64,000 nt of DNA from Streptomyces lavendulae subsp. lavendulae (GTDB lineage Bacteria > Actinomycetota > Actinomycetes > Streptomycetales > Streptomycetaceae): assembly GCF_002803845.1 (NCBI RefSeq), contig NZ_CP024985.1, positions 5,715,501 to 5,779,500 of the forward strand. The letters run 5' to 3'. The notes under the pieces were generated by a model. That model did not search any database. It had not been told where the DNA came from and saw only the letters and a list, made by a program, of their open reading frames with translations. Positions within the stretch are counted from its first letter, which is position 1, and every line of letters begins with the position of its first letter. Position numbers and translations under genes: made by a program. This document shows positions 49,796 through 58,394 of this stretch, one piece after another.

Positions 49796-51928
49796 ATGGG
49801 CATCGGAATCACACAGGAACAGCGGGAGTTGGCCGACGCGATGCGCGGCTGGGTGGCGCGCGCGGTGCCGCCCGAGGAAGTGCGCAAGCTGCTCGACACC
49901 GCCCCGCGGGCCGGTGAGCGGCCCGGCTACTGGGACGCGCTCGTCGCATCCGGGCTGCACGCACCGCACCTGGACGGCGGCACCCTCCTCGACCTCGCCG
50001 TCGTGATCGAGGAGGCCGCGCGCGGGGCGCTGCCCGGGCCGTTCCTGCCGAGCGCGCTGGCGTCCGTACTCCTGCGGCGGGCCGGGGCCGAGCCGCTGGA
50101 GGGGCGGGTCGGGGCCGTGGCGCTGGGGCCCGGCACGCTGACCGCCGCGGCCGTCGAGGGCGGCGGTCACCTGCTCGACGGGACCGCGCCGCCGGTGCTC
50201 GGGGCGGGCGAGGCCGACCTGGTGGTGCTGGCCGCCGAAGCGGCGCACGGCACGCTGTGGTTCGCGGTGGACGCCGCCGCGCTGGACGTCCGCACCCACG
50301 AGAGCGCCGACCCGACCCGGCCCACCGCCGAGGTGCGGGCGCGCGGGGTCGCCGTACCGCCCGGGCGGCTGCTGGCGCTGGACGCGGCCCTGGTGCGGGA
50401 CGCGGCCTGCGCGCTCTTCGCCGCCGATGCCTGCGGCACCGCCGCCTGGGCGCTGCACACCGCAGCCGAGTACGCCAAGGTGCGCGAGCAGTTCGGCCGG
50501 CCCATCGGACGGTTCCAGGGGATCAAGCACCTGTGCGCCGACATGCTGGTGCGCCTGGAGCAGGCCCGCGCGCTGGCCTGGGACGCGGCCCAGGCGCTGG
50601 ACGAGGACCCCGACGTACGCTCGCTCGCCGCGGCGCTGGCCGCCGGGACGGCCCTGGACGCGGCCTACTCCTGCGCCAAGGACTGCATCCAGGTCCTCGG
50701 CGGGATCGGCTTCACCTGGGAGCACGACGCCCACGTCTACCTGCGCCGCGCGCTGGTCGCCCGCCAGCTCCTCGGCTCGGGCGACGGCCACCGGGTGCGG
50801 GCCGTGCGGCTCGCGGCCGACGGCGCGCGGCGCGAACTGCGCCTGGAACTCCCGGCGGAGGCCGAGACCCACCGGGAGCGGGCCCGCACCGCCATCGCGG
50901 AGGCGCGCGGCCTCGACCCGGCCGCCGCCCGCCGGGTACTGGCCCCCACCGGCTACGCGGCCCCCTACCTGCCCCCGCCCTACGGGCTCGGGGCGGGCCC
51001 GGTCGAGCAGCTCGTCGTCCAGCAGGAGCTGAAGGAGGCCGGGGTCAAGGTCGCCGACCTCGGGATCGCCACCTGGGTGGTGCCCTCGCTGCTGGCCTAC
51101 GGGACGCCCGAGCAGCGCGAGCGGTACCTGCTGCCGACCCTGCGCGGGGACGTCACCTGGTGCCAGCTCTTCTCCGAGCCGGGCGCCGGCTCCGACCTCG
51201 CCTCGCTGCGGACGAAGGCGGAGCGAGGCGAGGACGGCACCTGGAAGGTCAACGGACAGAAGGTGTGGACGAGTTCCGCGCACACCGCCGACTTCGGGAT
51301 CCTGCTCGCCCGGACCGACCCGCGGGCGCCCAAGCACAAGGGGCTCGGGTACTTCGTCGTCGACATGAAGCGGGCGCGCGGGATCGACGTGCGCCCGCTC
51401 AAGGAGATCACCGGCGAGGCCCTCTTCAACGAGGTGTATTTCGACGACGTCGAGCTGCCCGCCGACGCGCTGGTCGGCGCGGCCGACGGCGGCTGGAAGG
51501 TCGCCCGCAACACCCTCGGCAACGAACGCGTCCACATGGCCGACCAGATGACCTTCGACACCGGCCTGGAGGCGCTCCTCGCCCGCGCCGCCGGCCTCGA
51601 CGGCTCCTACCGGGCCCGGATCGGAGCCCTGGCCGCCGAGGCGCACGCCCTCGCCTGCATCGGCCTGCGCACCACCCTCCAGCAGGTGTCCGGGCTGGAG
51701 CCCGGCGCGGGCGCCTCCGTACGCAAACTCGTCCAGACCCCCCACCAGCAGCGGACCGCCGAGCTCGCGCTCGAACTGCTGGGCCCGGCGGGCGCGGTGC
51801 GGGAGGGGGCGGGGGAGCGGGCCGTGCACGGCGTGCTCATGTCCCGCTGCCTGACCATCGCCGGGGGCACCACACAGGTCCAGCTCAACGTCGTCGCCGA
51901 GCGCATCCTCGGCCTCCCGCGGGACTGA
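49796..51928 (+). CDS. chsE3: Double-domain acyl-CoA dehydrogenase, FadE34/ChsE3-like
   Basis: 710 residues, the length of mycobacterial FadE34 (about 711), with two fused acyl-CoA dehydrogenase domains. Domain 1 (about 1-335) contains AAEYAKVREQFGRPIGRFQGIKHLCADMLVRLEQARALAWDAAQAL and CIQVLGGIGFTWEHDAHVYLRRAL. Domain 2 (about 380-710) contains WCQLFSEPGAGSDLASLRTKAERGEDGTWKVNGQKVWTSSAHTADF and LTIAGGTTQVQLNVVAERILGLPRD. FadE34/ChsE3 introduces the double bond in the C24 steroid side-chain CoA ester. Two KstR boxes flank a CTGAC palindrome upstream. An Ltp1-like thiolase gene follows 20 bp downstream. Confidence 0.88.
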   Translation: MGIGITQEQRELADAMRGWVARAVPPEEVRKLLDTAPRAGERPGYWDALVASGLHAPHLDGGTLLDLAVVIEEAARGALPGPFLPSALASVLLRRAGAEPLEGRVGAVALGPGTLTAAAVEGGGHLLDGTAPPVLGAGEADLVVLAAEAAHGTLWFAVDAAALDVRTHESADPTRPTAEVRARGVAVPPGRLLALDAALVRDAACALFAADACGTAAWALHTAAEYAKVREQFGRPIGRFQGIKHLCADMLVRLEQARALAWDAAQALDEDPDVRSLAAALAAGTALDAAYSCAKDCIQVLGGIGFTWEHDAHVYLRRALVARQLLGSGDGHRVRAVRLAADGARRELRLELPAEAETHRERARTAIAEARGLDPAAARRVLAPTGYAAPYLPPPYGLGAGPVEQLVVQQELKEAGVKVADLGIATWVVPSLLAYGTPEQRERYLLPTLRGDVTWCQLFSEPGAGSDLASLRTKAERGEDGTWKVNGQKVWTSSAHTADFGILLARTDPRAPKHKGLGYFVVDMKRARGIDVRPLKEITGEALFNEVYFDDVELPADALVGAADGGWKVARNTLGNERVHMADQMTFDTGLEALLARAAGLDGSYRARIGALAAEAHALACIGLRTTLQQVSGLEPGAGASVRKLVQTPHQQRTAELALELLGPAGAVREGAGERAVHGVLMSRCLTIAGGTTQVQLNVVAERILGLPRD

Positions 51929-51948
51929 AGGGGAAGGGAAGGCACCAC

Positions 51949-53133
51949 ATGAAGGCTTACATCGTCGGCGTCGGCATGACGAAGTTCGAGAAGCCGGAAT
52001 CGCGCGACTGGCAGTACTGGGACATGGTGCGGGAGGCGGGCGCGGCGGCGCTGGCCGACGCGGGCGTGGACTACGGGCTCGTCGAGCAGGTGCCCGTCGG
52101 CTACTGCTTCCAGGCCTCCGCCGCGGGCCAGCGGGCCGCGTACGAACTGGGCCTGACCGGAGTGCCCGTCTACAACGTCAACAACAACTGCGCCACCGGC
52201 TCCACGGCCCTGATGATGGCCCGCCAGTTCGTGCAGGGCGGGATCAGCGACTGCGTCCTCGCACTCGGCTTCGAGAAGATGAAGCGCGGAGCGCTGGGCG
52301 GCGGCGCCGACGGCGGCGACTTCAAGACGAGCCCGGTCGCCCGGCACTACGGGATCATGGCCGCCGGCCACGGCTTCGAGATGTCCCCGCCCACCGCGCA
52401 GATCTTCGGGAACGCCGCCCGCGAGCACATGGAGCGCTACGGGACCACGGCAGCCCAGCTCGCGATGGTGGGCGCCAAGAACCACCGGCACTCCGCGGAC
52501 AACCCGAACGCCCAGTTCCAGGACGTGTACACGGTGGAGGAGATCCTCGCCGCGAAGACCATCCACGACCCGCTGACCAAACTCCAGTGCTCGCCCACCT
52601 CGGACGGCGCGGCGGCCGCCCTGGTCGTCTCGGAGCGGTTCGTCGTCCGGCACGGGCTGCACGACAAGGCGGTGGAGATCGTCGCCCAGGCCATGACCAC
52701 CGACACCGCGGACAGCTTCGGCGGCTCCTGCATCGACGTCGTCGGCAAGCCCATGACGGCCGCCGCGGCCCGGCAGGTCTACGAGGCCTCCGGCCTGGGC
52801 ATCGAGGACGTCGACGTCATCGAGCTGCACGACTGCTTCTCCGTCAACGAACTCCTCACCTACGAGGCGCTCGGCATGTGCGCCGACGGGGCCTCGGGCG
52901 CGCTCGTCGAGAGCGGCGCCACCACCTACGGCGGCCGCTGGGTCGTCAACCCGTCGGGCGGCCTGATCTCCAAGGGACACCCGCTGGGCGCCACGGGCCT
53001 GGCGCAGGCCGCCGAACTGGTCTGGCAGCTGCGCGGCGAGGCCGGAGCCCGGCAGGTCCCCGGAGCCGGGGTCGGGCTGGCGCACAACATCGGGCTGGGC
53101 GGCGCGGCGGTGGTCACCCTGCTGCGCCGCTGA
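51949..53133 (+). CDS. SCP-x-type thiolase / lipid-transfer protein, Ltp1-like
   Basis: 394 residues from an ATG at 51949 with GGAAGGGAAGG upstream. Thiolase-fold landmarks are YIVGVGMTKFEKPESRDWQYWDM, NVNNNCATGSTAL (active Cys), LTKLQCSPTSDGAAAALV, VIELHDCFSVNELL and NPSGGLISKGHPLGATGLAQAAEL (His). The last Cys of classical thiolases is replaced (GLAHNIGLGGAAVVTL). The sequence follows my memory of mycobacterial Ltp1 (Rv2790c). Its sister Ltp2 acts as a retro-aldolase on steroid side chains. The precise reaction here is unproven. Cotranscribed with the FadE34-like gene. Confidence 0.88.
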   Translation: MKAYIVGVGMTKFEKPESRDWQYWDMVREAGAAALADAGVDYGLVEQVPVGYCFQASAAGQRAAYELGLTGVPVYNVNNNCATGSTALMMARQFVQGGISDCVLALGFEKMKRGALGGGADGGDFKTSPVARHYGIMAAGHGFEMSPPTAQIFGNAAREHMERYGTTAAQLAMVGAKNHRHSADNPNAQFQDVYTVEEILAAKTIHDPLTKLQCSPTSDGAAAALVVSERFVVRHGLHDKAVEIVAQAMTTDTADSFGGSCIDVVGKPMTAAAARQVYEASGLGIEDVDVIELHDCFSVNELLTYEALGMCADGASGALVESGATTYGGRWVVNPSGGLISKGHPLGATGLAQAAELVWQLRGEAGARQVPGAGVGLAHNIGLGGAAVVTLLRR

Positions 53134-53149
53134 CGGGACCGGCCCGGCG

Positions 53150-54226
53150 TCAGGCGGGCACCAGGGCCGGCATCAGGCGCAGCGCGTTCTCCCGGTTCAC
53201 GGCCCGGCGCAGTGCCGGGGTGAACGCCGGGTCGGCGGCCAGCGCGGGCACCGCGACGCCCGTGACCACGGCGGCCGGGCAGGCGGGCCAGTCGCTGCCG
53301 AAGAGGAGCCGGTCCGGGGACACCGTGGCCAGCAGGGTGCCCGCCGGGGACAGCGGGCCGGCCGTGTCGTAGTAGAAGCGGTGCAGGTGGTCCCGTACGG
53401 CGGCGGGTTCCACCGGCGGGTCGAAGGAGTGCGCGAAGGCCTCCAGCCGGGCCGCGATGTGCGGGAGGAACCCGCCGCCGTGCGGCAGGATCACCGACAG
53501 GTTCGGGAAGCGGTCCAGCGTCCGGTTGCGGATCATGTTCGCGGCGGCGCGGGTGGTGTCGAGGAGGAAGTCGCACAGGAAGTTCGGCAGCCCCGGCACG
53601 GTCGCCGCGCCGGGCGGTCCGCCGGGCGGGCCGCCGGGCGGGCCGCCGGCCGGGCCGCCGGGCAGGTTGTGCGGGTGGGTGTCGACGACCGCCGACCGCT
53701 CGTCGAGCTCGGCGAAGATCCCGTCGTAGGAGGGGTCGCCGAGGTAGACGCCGCCGTGGTTGGCGGTCACGTTCACCCCGACCGCGCCCAGCTCGTCCAG
53801 GCCGTGCCGCAGCGCCCACGAGGACACCTGCGGGTCCTCCAGGAACAGCGGGGTGTGGAAGACGAACCGCCCCGGATGCGCCTCGACGACCTCCACCGCC
53901 GCCCGCAGCGTCACCGTCGTCGCCTCGCGCAGCTGCGCGGAGCTCTCGTAGCGGGCGGGCAGCATCGGCTTGAGCACGGCGGTGGCGATTCCCGCCCGGT
54001 CCATCAGCTCCAGTGCGGTCTGCGCGTCCCAGCGCGCCCACGGCGGCAGCGCCTTCGGGTTCACCAGCCCCTGCCGCTCGGCCCACTCGCGCCAGGCGGG
54101 GGCGCAGAAATGGTGGTGGACGTCGATCACGGCCCGGCTGCCGTCGTCCTCCCCGCCCGCCGGATCCGCCACGTCAGGCCGTGCCGTTCCGCCGGCGGTG
54201 ATGCCGATCGCTCCGTATTCCGGCAT
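53150..54226 (-). CDS. ACMSD-type amidohydrolase with a Gly-Pro repeat insert
   Basis: 358 residues from an ATG at 54226 with AAAGGGA upstream. Amidohydrolase_2 motifs: VIDVHHHFCAPAWREWAERQG (metal His pair), GVNVTANHGGVYLG, HPHNLPGG, LDRFPNLSVILPHGGGFLPH and DRLLFGSDWPACP (last metal Asp). This is the 2-amino-3-carboxymuconate-semialdehyde decarboxylase/hydratase group. An insert of repeated GGPPGGPPGG (DNA 53611-53663, 12-bp tandem units) replaces a surface loop. It converges 16 bp from the Ltp1 gene. A link to steroid metabolism is possible but unsupported. Confidence 0.85.
   Translation of the reverse strand: MPEYGAIGITAGGTARPDVADPAGGEDDGSRAVIDVHHHFCAPAWREWAERQGLVNPKALPPWARWDAQTALELMDRAGIATAVLKPMLPARYESSAQLREATTVTLRAAVEVVEAHPGRFVFHTPLFLEDPQVSSWALRHGLDELGAVGVNVTANHGGVYLGDPSYDGIFAELDERSAVVDTHPHNLPGGPAGGPPGGPPGGPPGAATVPGLPNFLCDFLLDTTRAAANMIRNRTLDRFPNLSVILPHGGGFLPHIAARLEAFAHSFDPPVEPAAVRDHLHRFYYDTAGPLSPAGTLLATVSPDRLLFGSDWPACPAAVVTGVAVPALAADPAFTPALRRAVNRENALRLMPALVPA
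53611..53663. repeat. 12-bp tandem repeat inside the amidohydrolase gene
   Basis: Roughly four copies of GGCGGGCCGCCG-type units encode the GGPP repeats. Frame is preserved. Confidence 0.7.
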
Positions 54227-54377
54227 GCGCGCATTCCCTTTCATCGGGTTCACCGGATTCATCGGGCTTCCCCGGAAGGAGCTTTAGGCTCCGAACGGGT
54301 CAATGCTGTTTCGTCCCCGACGCGCCCGGGGAAAGGAGCCGTCTGTCCGTTCCGGGAAATGCGAAAGGTCTGTGCGC

Positions 54378-55682
54378 GTGACGACTGAACCGACCGCGGC
54401 GGTGAACGACGGCCTCGGGCTGGACGAAGCGGTGAAGGCGGCGACCCTGAGCACGCCGGAATACCGGCAGTGCCCCCATCCGTACTACAAGGTCCTGCGC
54501 GAACAGGCCCCCGTCGTCCGGCTCACCCCCCGCCACGGCGTGGACACCTACCTCATCACCCGCTACGAGGAGGCCCACGCGGCCCTCGCCGATCCGCGCA
54601 TCGGCAAGGACATGCACGAGGGCATCGACCTCTACCACGCGCTCTTCGGGGACGCCTGCGAGACCCTCGACGACAACCTCCTCTTCGCGGACCCGCCCCG
54701 GCACACCCGGCTGCGCCACATCGCGAAGACCGCGTTCACCCCGCGCCACGTCAAGGACCTGCGCCCGCACATCGAGGAGCTCGCGAACGAGCTGCTGGAC
54801 CGGTGCCCGACGGACGAGCCCGTCGACCTGATGAAGGCCTTCGCGCTGCCGCTGCCCGTCATGGTCATCTGCGAGCTGCTCGGCATCGTCGGGGTCGAGC
54901 GCACCGAGGTCCTGAAGTGGTTCTCGGTCGTGACGCGCTCCCGGTTCAGCAAGGACATGAAGGACGACCTCGTCGAGGCCGAGCACTGGCTGCGGGACTA
55001 CTTCACCGAACACATCCGGTGCACCCGCGCGAATCCCACGGACGACTTCCTGACGGTCCTGGTGCAGACGCGGCACGAGGAAGAAGCGCTGACCGACGAC
55101 GAACTCGTCTCGATGATCTGGGTGCTGCTCTTCGCCGGGCACAAGACCACCACCCTGCAGATCGGCAATTCCGTCTTCAACCTGCTCACGCACCCGGAAC
55201 AGCTGAGGGCGTTGCAGGAGGACCGCGAACTCATGCCGCAGGCCATCGAGGAACTCCTGCGGTACGAAGGGTCCGTGGAGACCTCCACTTTCCGGTACGC
55301 GCTGGAGGACGTGGAAATCGGCGGAACGGTCATTCCGCAGGGTGCGATCGTGCAGATCGCCCTGACCGGAGCCAACCGCGACCCGGAGAAGTTCCCCGCG
55401 CCGGACACCCTGGACATCACGCGCGAACACCTGCAGCGCGAACACCTCGGCTTCGGCTTCGGCCCCCACTTCTGCCTGGGCGCCCCGCTGGCCCGGCTGG
55501 AGCTGGAGATCTGCCTCACCGCGCTGCTCGACCGCTTCCCCGACATGGTCCTGGCGCTGCCGGACTCCGACGCCGGGGACTGGCTCAAGGGGCCGTTCCC
55601 GGCCTTCCGGGGGCTGGAGAAGCTGCCCGTGGCGCTGGACCCCTCGCGGACGGTCGACGACTGGACCGCCCCGGCGCGCTAG
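54378..55682 (+). CDS. Cytochrome P450, CYP107-like, with altered I-helix
   Basis: 434 residues from a GTG at 54378. P450 landmarks: ADPPRHTRLRHIAKTAFTP, ExxR in AIEELLRYEGSVETSTFR, heme loop FGFGPHFCLGAPLARLELE. The I-helix acid-alcohol pair is A-G-H-K-T (253-257) instead of A-G-H-E-T. Lys256 (AAG at 55143) replaces the usual Glu or Asp that helps protonate the iron-bound oxygen. Either activity is changed or the residue is compensated. It resembles secondary-metabolism P450s such as CYP107 rather than CYP125, and no KstR box precedes it. A hairpin terminator follows. Confidence 0.88.
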   Translation: MTTEPTAAVNDGLGLDEAVKAATLSTPEYRQCPHPYYKVLREQAPVVRLTPRHGVDTYLITRYEEAHAALADPRIGKDMHEGIDLYHALFGDACETLDDNLLFADPPRHTRLRHIAKTAFTPRHVKDLRPHIEELANELLDRCPTDEPVDLMKAFALPLPVMVICELLGIVGVERTEVLKWFSVVTRSRFSKDMKDDLVEAEHWLRDYFTEHIRCTRANPTDDFLTVLVQTRHEEEALTDDELVSMIWVLLFAGHKTTTLQIGNSVFNLLTHPEQLRALQEDRELMPQAIEELLRYEGSVETSTFRYALEDVEIGGTVIPQGAIVQIALTGANRDPEKFPAPDTLDITREHLQREHLGFGFGPHFCLGAPLARLELEICLTALLDRFPDMVLALPDSDAGDWLKGPFPAFRGLEKLPVALDPSRTVDDWTAPAR

Positions 55683-55711
55683 CGACGCCCCTCGCGCGGT
55701 GACCCCCGTAC

Positions 55712-55742
55712 GAAGCCCTCCGCGCCGCCGGCGGAGGGCTTC
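55712..55742 (+). terminator. Hairpin terminator after the P450 gene
   Basis: GAAGCCCTCCGC pairs with GCGGAGGGCTTC around a 7-base loop, 29 bp after the stop. It can also serve the convergent response-regulator gene. Confidence 0.75.
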
Positions 55743-55777
55743 CGCGTGCCCGGCTACGTGCCCGGCTACGCGCCCGG

Positions 55778-56137
55778 CTACGGGCCCGCGAGGGCCGGGT
55801 CCACCACCGTCTCGCCCGTGGCCGCGCGGCGCATGCACTCCGCCAGCTCCCCGACCGGCCCGTCCCGCAGCACCAGCCCCGCGGCGCCCGCCGCCAGGGC
55901 CGCCTCCCGCAGCCCGGGGTGCGCCGAGCCGGTGGCGACCAGGACCCGGCACTCCGGATGGTCCTCCAGCAGGGCCGTCACCGAGGCGAGGTCCTCCACC
56001 AGCGCCACCTCCGGCCGGGCCGTCGCGGAGGTGACCACCTCGATGTCCGGCTGGAGGCCCAGATGGACCGCGAGGGCCGGGTTCGGCGGGTCGAGCAGGA
56101 CGCGCAGGGAGCGGGCGGGCCGGTGCGTCACGGGCAT
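55778..56137 (-). CDS. Stand-alone receiver-like domain protein
   Basis: 119 residues from an ATG at 56137. The pattern SLRVLLDPPNPALAVHLGLQPDIEVVTSAT, CRVLVATGSAHPGLREAALAAGAAGLVLRDGPVGELAECMRRAATGETVVDPALAG is that of a NarL-type receiver: the AGAAGLVLRDGP strand-loop matches the beta5-alpha5 region and the C-terminal GETVVDPAL matches the linker. The phosphorylatable Asp after beta3 is not evident, and there is no DNA-binding domain. It may be a degenerate or atypical response regulator. Confidence 0.65.
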   Translation of the reverse strand: MPVTHRPARSLRVLLDPPNPALAVHLGLQPDIEVVTSATARPEVALVEDLASVTALLEDHPECRVLVATGSAHPGLREAALAAGAAGLVLRDGPVGELAECMRRAATGETVVDPALAGP

Positions 56138-56206
56138 TTCGTCCACCGGCGCAGCGTAGCGCCCCCCACCTGGGGCAGGGGGCAACACGCCACCCCACCA
56201 CCTGAT

Positions 56207-56221
56207 CTGACGTCAAGTCAG
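56207..56221. promoter_or_regulatory. CTGAC-N5-GTCAG palindrome before the MaoC operon
   Basis: CTGACGTCAAGTCAG, 50 bp upstream of the KstR box and 181 bp before the MaoC start. Confidence 0.6.
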
Positions 56222-56271
56222 GAGTCTTCCCAAGTGATCGGGCGTGCGTTATACATTCCTTCAACCGGCGC

Positions 56272-56285
56272 TAGAACGCGTTCTA
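56272..56285. promoter_or_regulatory. KstR-type operator before the MaoC operon
   Basis: TAGAACGCGTTCTA is a fully symmetric 14/14 match, 117 bp before the MaoC ATG. A second partial half-site (TCTAGAACGGTTC) overlaps it. Confidence 0.8.
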
Positions 56286-56402
56286 GAACGGTTCCGCGTA
56301 CGACCTCGGTGCGGCTGACGGTGCGGACGGCCGCACCGAGGTCTTCCAAGGCAGCGGTGCTCGCGCAGGCCGCGGCGCCCCGACCCAGGGAGCAGCATCC
56401 CC

Positions 56403-57257
56403 ATGCCGATCGATGCCGCCAAGGCCCTCGCCGCCGAACCCCGCCAGGGGGAAATCGGCTGGGACCACAAGGACATCCAGCTCTACCACCTCGGCCTCGG
56501 CGCCGGGATCCCGGCCACCGACCCCGACGAGCTGCGCTACACCCTGGAGTCCAGGCTCCACGTGCTGCCCAGCTTCGCGACCGTCGCGGGCGCCGGCATG
56601 GCCATGCTCGGCGGCCTCGCGGCCCCCGGCATCGACGTGAACCTCGCCGCCGTCCTGCACGGCGGGCACTCCATCGAGCTGCACCGCCCGATCCCCGTCA
56701 AGGGGCGGGCCACCTCCACCTCCAAGGTCGCCGCCATCCACGACAAGGGCAAGGCGGCCGTGATCGTGCTGCGCTCCGAGGTCGCGGACGCCGACGGGCC
56801 GCTGTGGACCAGCGACGCGCAGCTCTTCGTCCGGGGAGAAGGCGGCTTCGGCGGCGAGCGCGGGCCCTCCGTCAGGGCCGAGCAGCCCGAGCGGGCCCCC
56901 GACCGCACCGAGGAGCGCACCATCCGCGAGGAGCAGGCCCTGCTCTACCGGCTCTCCGGGGACTGGAACCCGCTGCACGCCGACCCGGAGTTCGCCAAGC
57001 TGGCCGGCTTCGACCGGCCGATCCTGCACGGCCTGTGCTCGTACGGGATGACCCTCAAGGCCGTCGTCGACACCGTCCTCGGCGGCGACGTCTCCCGGGT
57101 CCGCGCCTACCGCACGCGCTTCGCCGGGATCGTCTTCCCCGGCGAGACGCTGCGCATCCGGATGTGGCAGGAGACGGGCCGCGTCCTGGTCTCGGTGACC
57201 GCCGTCGACCGGGACGACGCCCCGGTCCTCGCCGACACCGTCGTCGAACACGCGTAA
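56403..57257 (+). CDS. chsH3: MaoC-like enoyl-CoA hydratase 2, ChsH3-like
   Basis: 284 residues, the size of the double-hotdog hydratase 2 family. The N-terminal half begins IGWDHKDIQLYHLGLGAGI. The C-terminal half has the catalytic R-L-SGDWNPLHADPEFAKLAGFDRPILHGLCSYG block with Asp187 and His192. This architecture matches the middle part of human MFE-2 and mycobacterial ChsH3 (Rv3538), which hydrates the C24 steroid enoyl-CoA. The downstream genes complete the cycle: an alcohol dehydrogenase (37 bp) and an Hsd4A-like SDR. A perfect KstR box precedes the operon. Confidence 0.87.
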   Translation: MPIDAAKALAAEPRQGEIGWDHKDIQLYHLGLGAGIPATDPDELRYTLESRLHVLPSFATVAGAGMAMLGGLAAPGIDVNLAAVLHGGHSIELHRPIPVKGRATSTSKVAAIHDKGKAAVIVLRSEVADADGPLWTSDAQLFVRGEGGFGGERGPSVRAEQPERAPDRTEERTIREEQALLYRLSGDWNPLHADPEFAKLAGFDRPILHGLCSYGMTLKAVVDTVLGGDVSRVRAYRTRFAGIVFPGETLRIRMWQETGRVLVSVTAVDRDDAPVLADTVVEHA

Positions 57258-57293
57258 GACAGTCCGACCTGCGACCACAGAAGGAGCCGCACC

Positions 57294-58370
57294 GTGCGCG
57301 CAGCACTGCAGAGCGAGATAGGCCAGGACAAGCTGGAGGTCGTCGACGACATGGAGGCCGTGGGCCTGGGCCCCGGCAAGGTGAAGATCCGCATCAGGGC
57401 CACCGGCCTGTGCCACTCCGACCTCTCCGCGATGAACGGCGTACTGCCGCAGCCGGCCCCCTTCATCCCCGGCCACGAGGGCTCCGGGGTGATCGCCGAC
57501 GTCGGCGACGGGGTCGCCCACCTCAAGCAGGGCGACCGGGTCCTGGTCTGCTGGCTGCCGCCCTGCGGGCACTGCGCGGCCTGCAAGCGCGGCCAGGGCC
57601 ACCTCTGCCTGGAGAGCCTCGTCAACGCGGGCACCCCCAACTTCCGGCGCGCGGGCGGGGACGTCTTCGGCTTCGCCGCCACCGGCACCTTCGCCGAGGA
57701 GCTCGTCGTCGACGCCAAGTGCGCCGTGCCGATCCCCGACGACGTGCCCTTCGACATCGCCGCCCTCATCGGCTGCGGGGTCACCACCGGGCTGGGCGCG
57801 GCCATCAACACCGCCAAGGTGGAGGCCGGTTCCTCGGTCGCCGTCATCGGCTGCGGCGGCGTCGGCATCTCCGTCATCCAGGGCGCCAGGCTCCAGGGCG
57901 CCGCCCAGATCATCGCCGTCGACCCCGTCGCCTCCCGGCGCGAGGCCGCCCTGCGGTTCGGCGCGACGGAGGCCGTGGCCCCCGACGCCCTCGACGACGC
58001 CAAGAACCGGATCACCTCCGGCGAGGGCTTCGACTACGTCTTCGAGGTCGTCGGCAAGTCCGCCACCGCGCAGACCGCCTACAAGGCGACCCGGCGCGGC
58101 GGCAGCGTCGTCATCGTCGGCGCGGGCGCCCTCGACGACACCTTCCAGGTCGACATGTTCTCGCTGTTCTTCGACGAGAAGAAGATCCTGCCGTCGATGT
58201 ACGGGGGCGGGGACGTACTGCGCTCCTACGAGCGCACCATCGCCCTGTGGCGGGCCGGCCGGGTCGACCTGGAGGGCCTGATCACCCACCGGGTCCACCT
58301 CACCGAGATCAACGACGCCCTCGACCAGATGCGCACCGGCGTCGCGCTGCGCACCTGCATCGAACTCTGA
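57294..58370 (+). CDS. Zinc-dependent alcohol dehydrogenase
   Basis: 358 residues from a GTG at 57294 behind AAGGAG. Catalytic zinc ligands are Cys40 (TGLCHSDL) and His61-Glu62 (PGHEGSG). The structural zinc site is Cys91, 94, 97 and 105 (PPCGHCAACKRGQGHLC). The NAD-binding loop is VIGCGGVGIS. It belongs to the medium-chain ADH family, close to NDMA-dependent/long-chain actinobacterial alcohol dehydrogenases. Within the KstR-box operon it could oxidise the C26/C27 hydroxyl made by CYP125, which is inference. Confidence 0.9.
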   Translation: MRAALQSEIGQDKLEVVDDMEAVGLGPGKVKIRIRATGLCHSDLSAMNGVLPQPAPFIPGHEGSGVIADVGDGVAHLKQGDRVLVCWLPPCGHCAACKRGQGHLCLESLVNAGTPNFRRAGGDVFGFAATGTFAEELVVDAKCAVPIPDDVPFDIAALIGCGVTTGLGAAINTAKVEAGSSVAVIGCGGVGISVIQGARLQGAAQIIAVDPVASRREAALRFGATEAVAPDALDDAKNRITSGEGFDYVFEVVGKSATAQTAYKATRRGGSVVIVGAGALDDTFQVDMFSLFFDEKKILPSMYGGGDVLRSYERTIALWRAGRVDLEGLITHRVHLTEINDALDQMRTGVALRTCIEL

Positions 58371-58394
58371 CCCGCTCTGAGAGGAAACCGGTAG

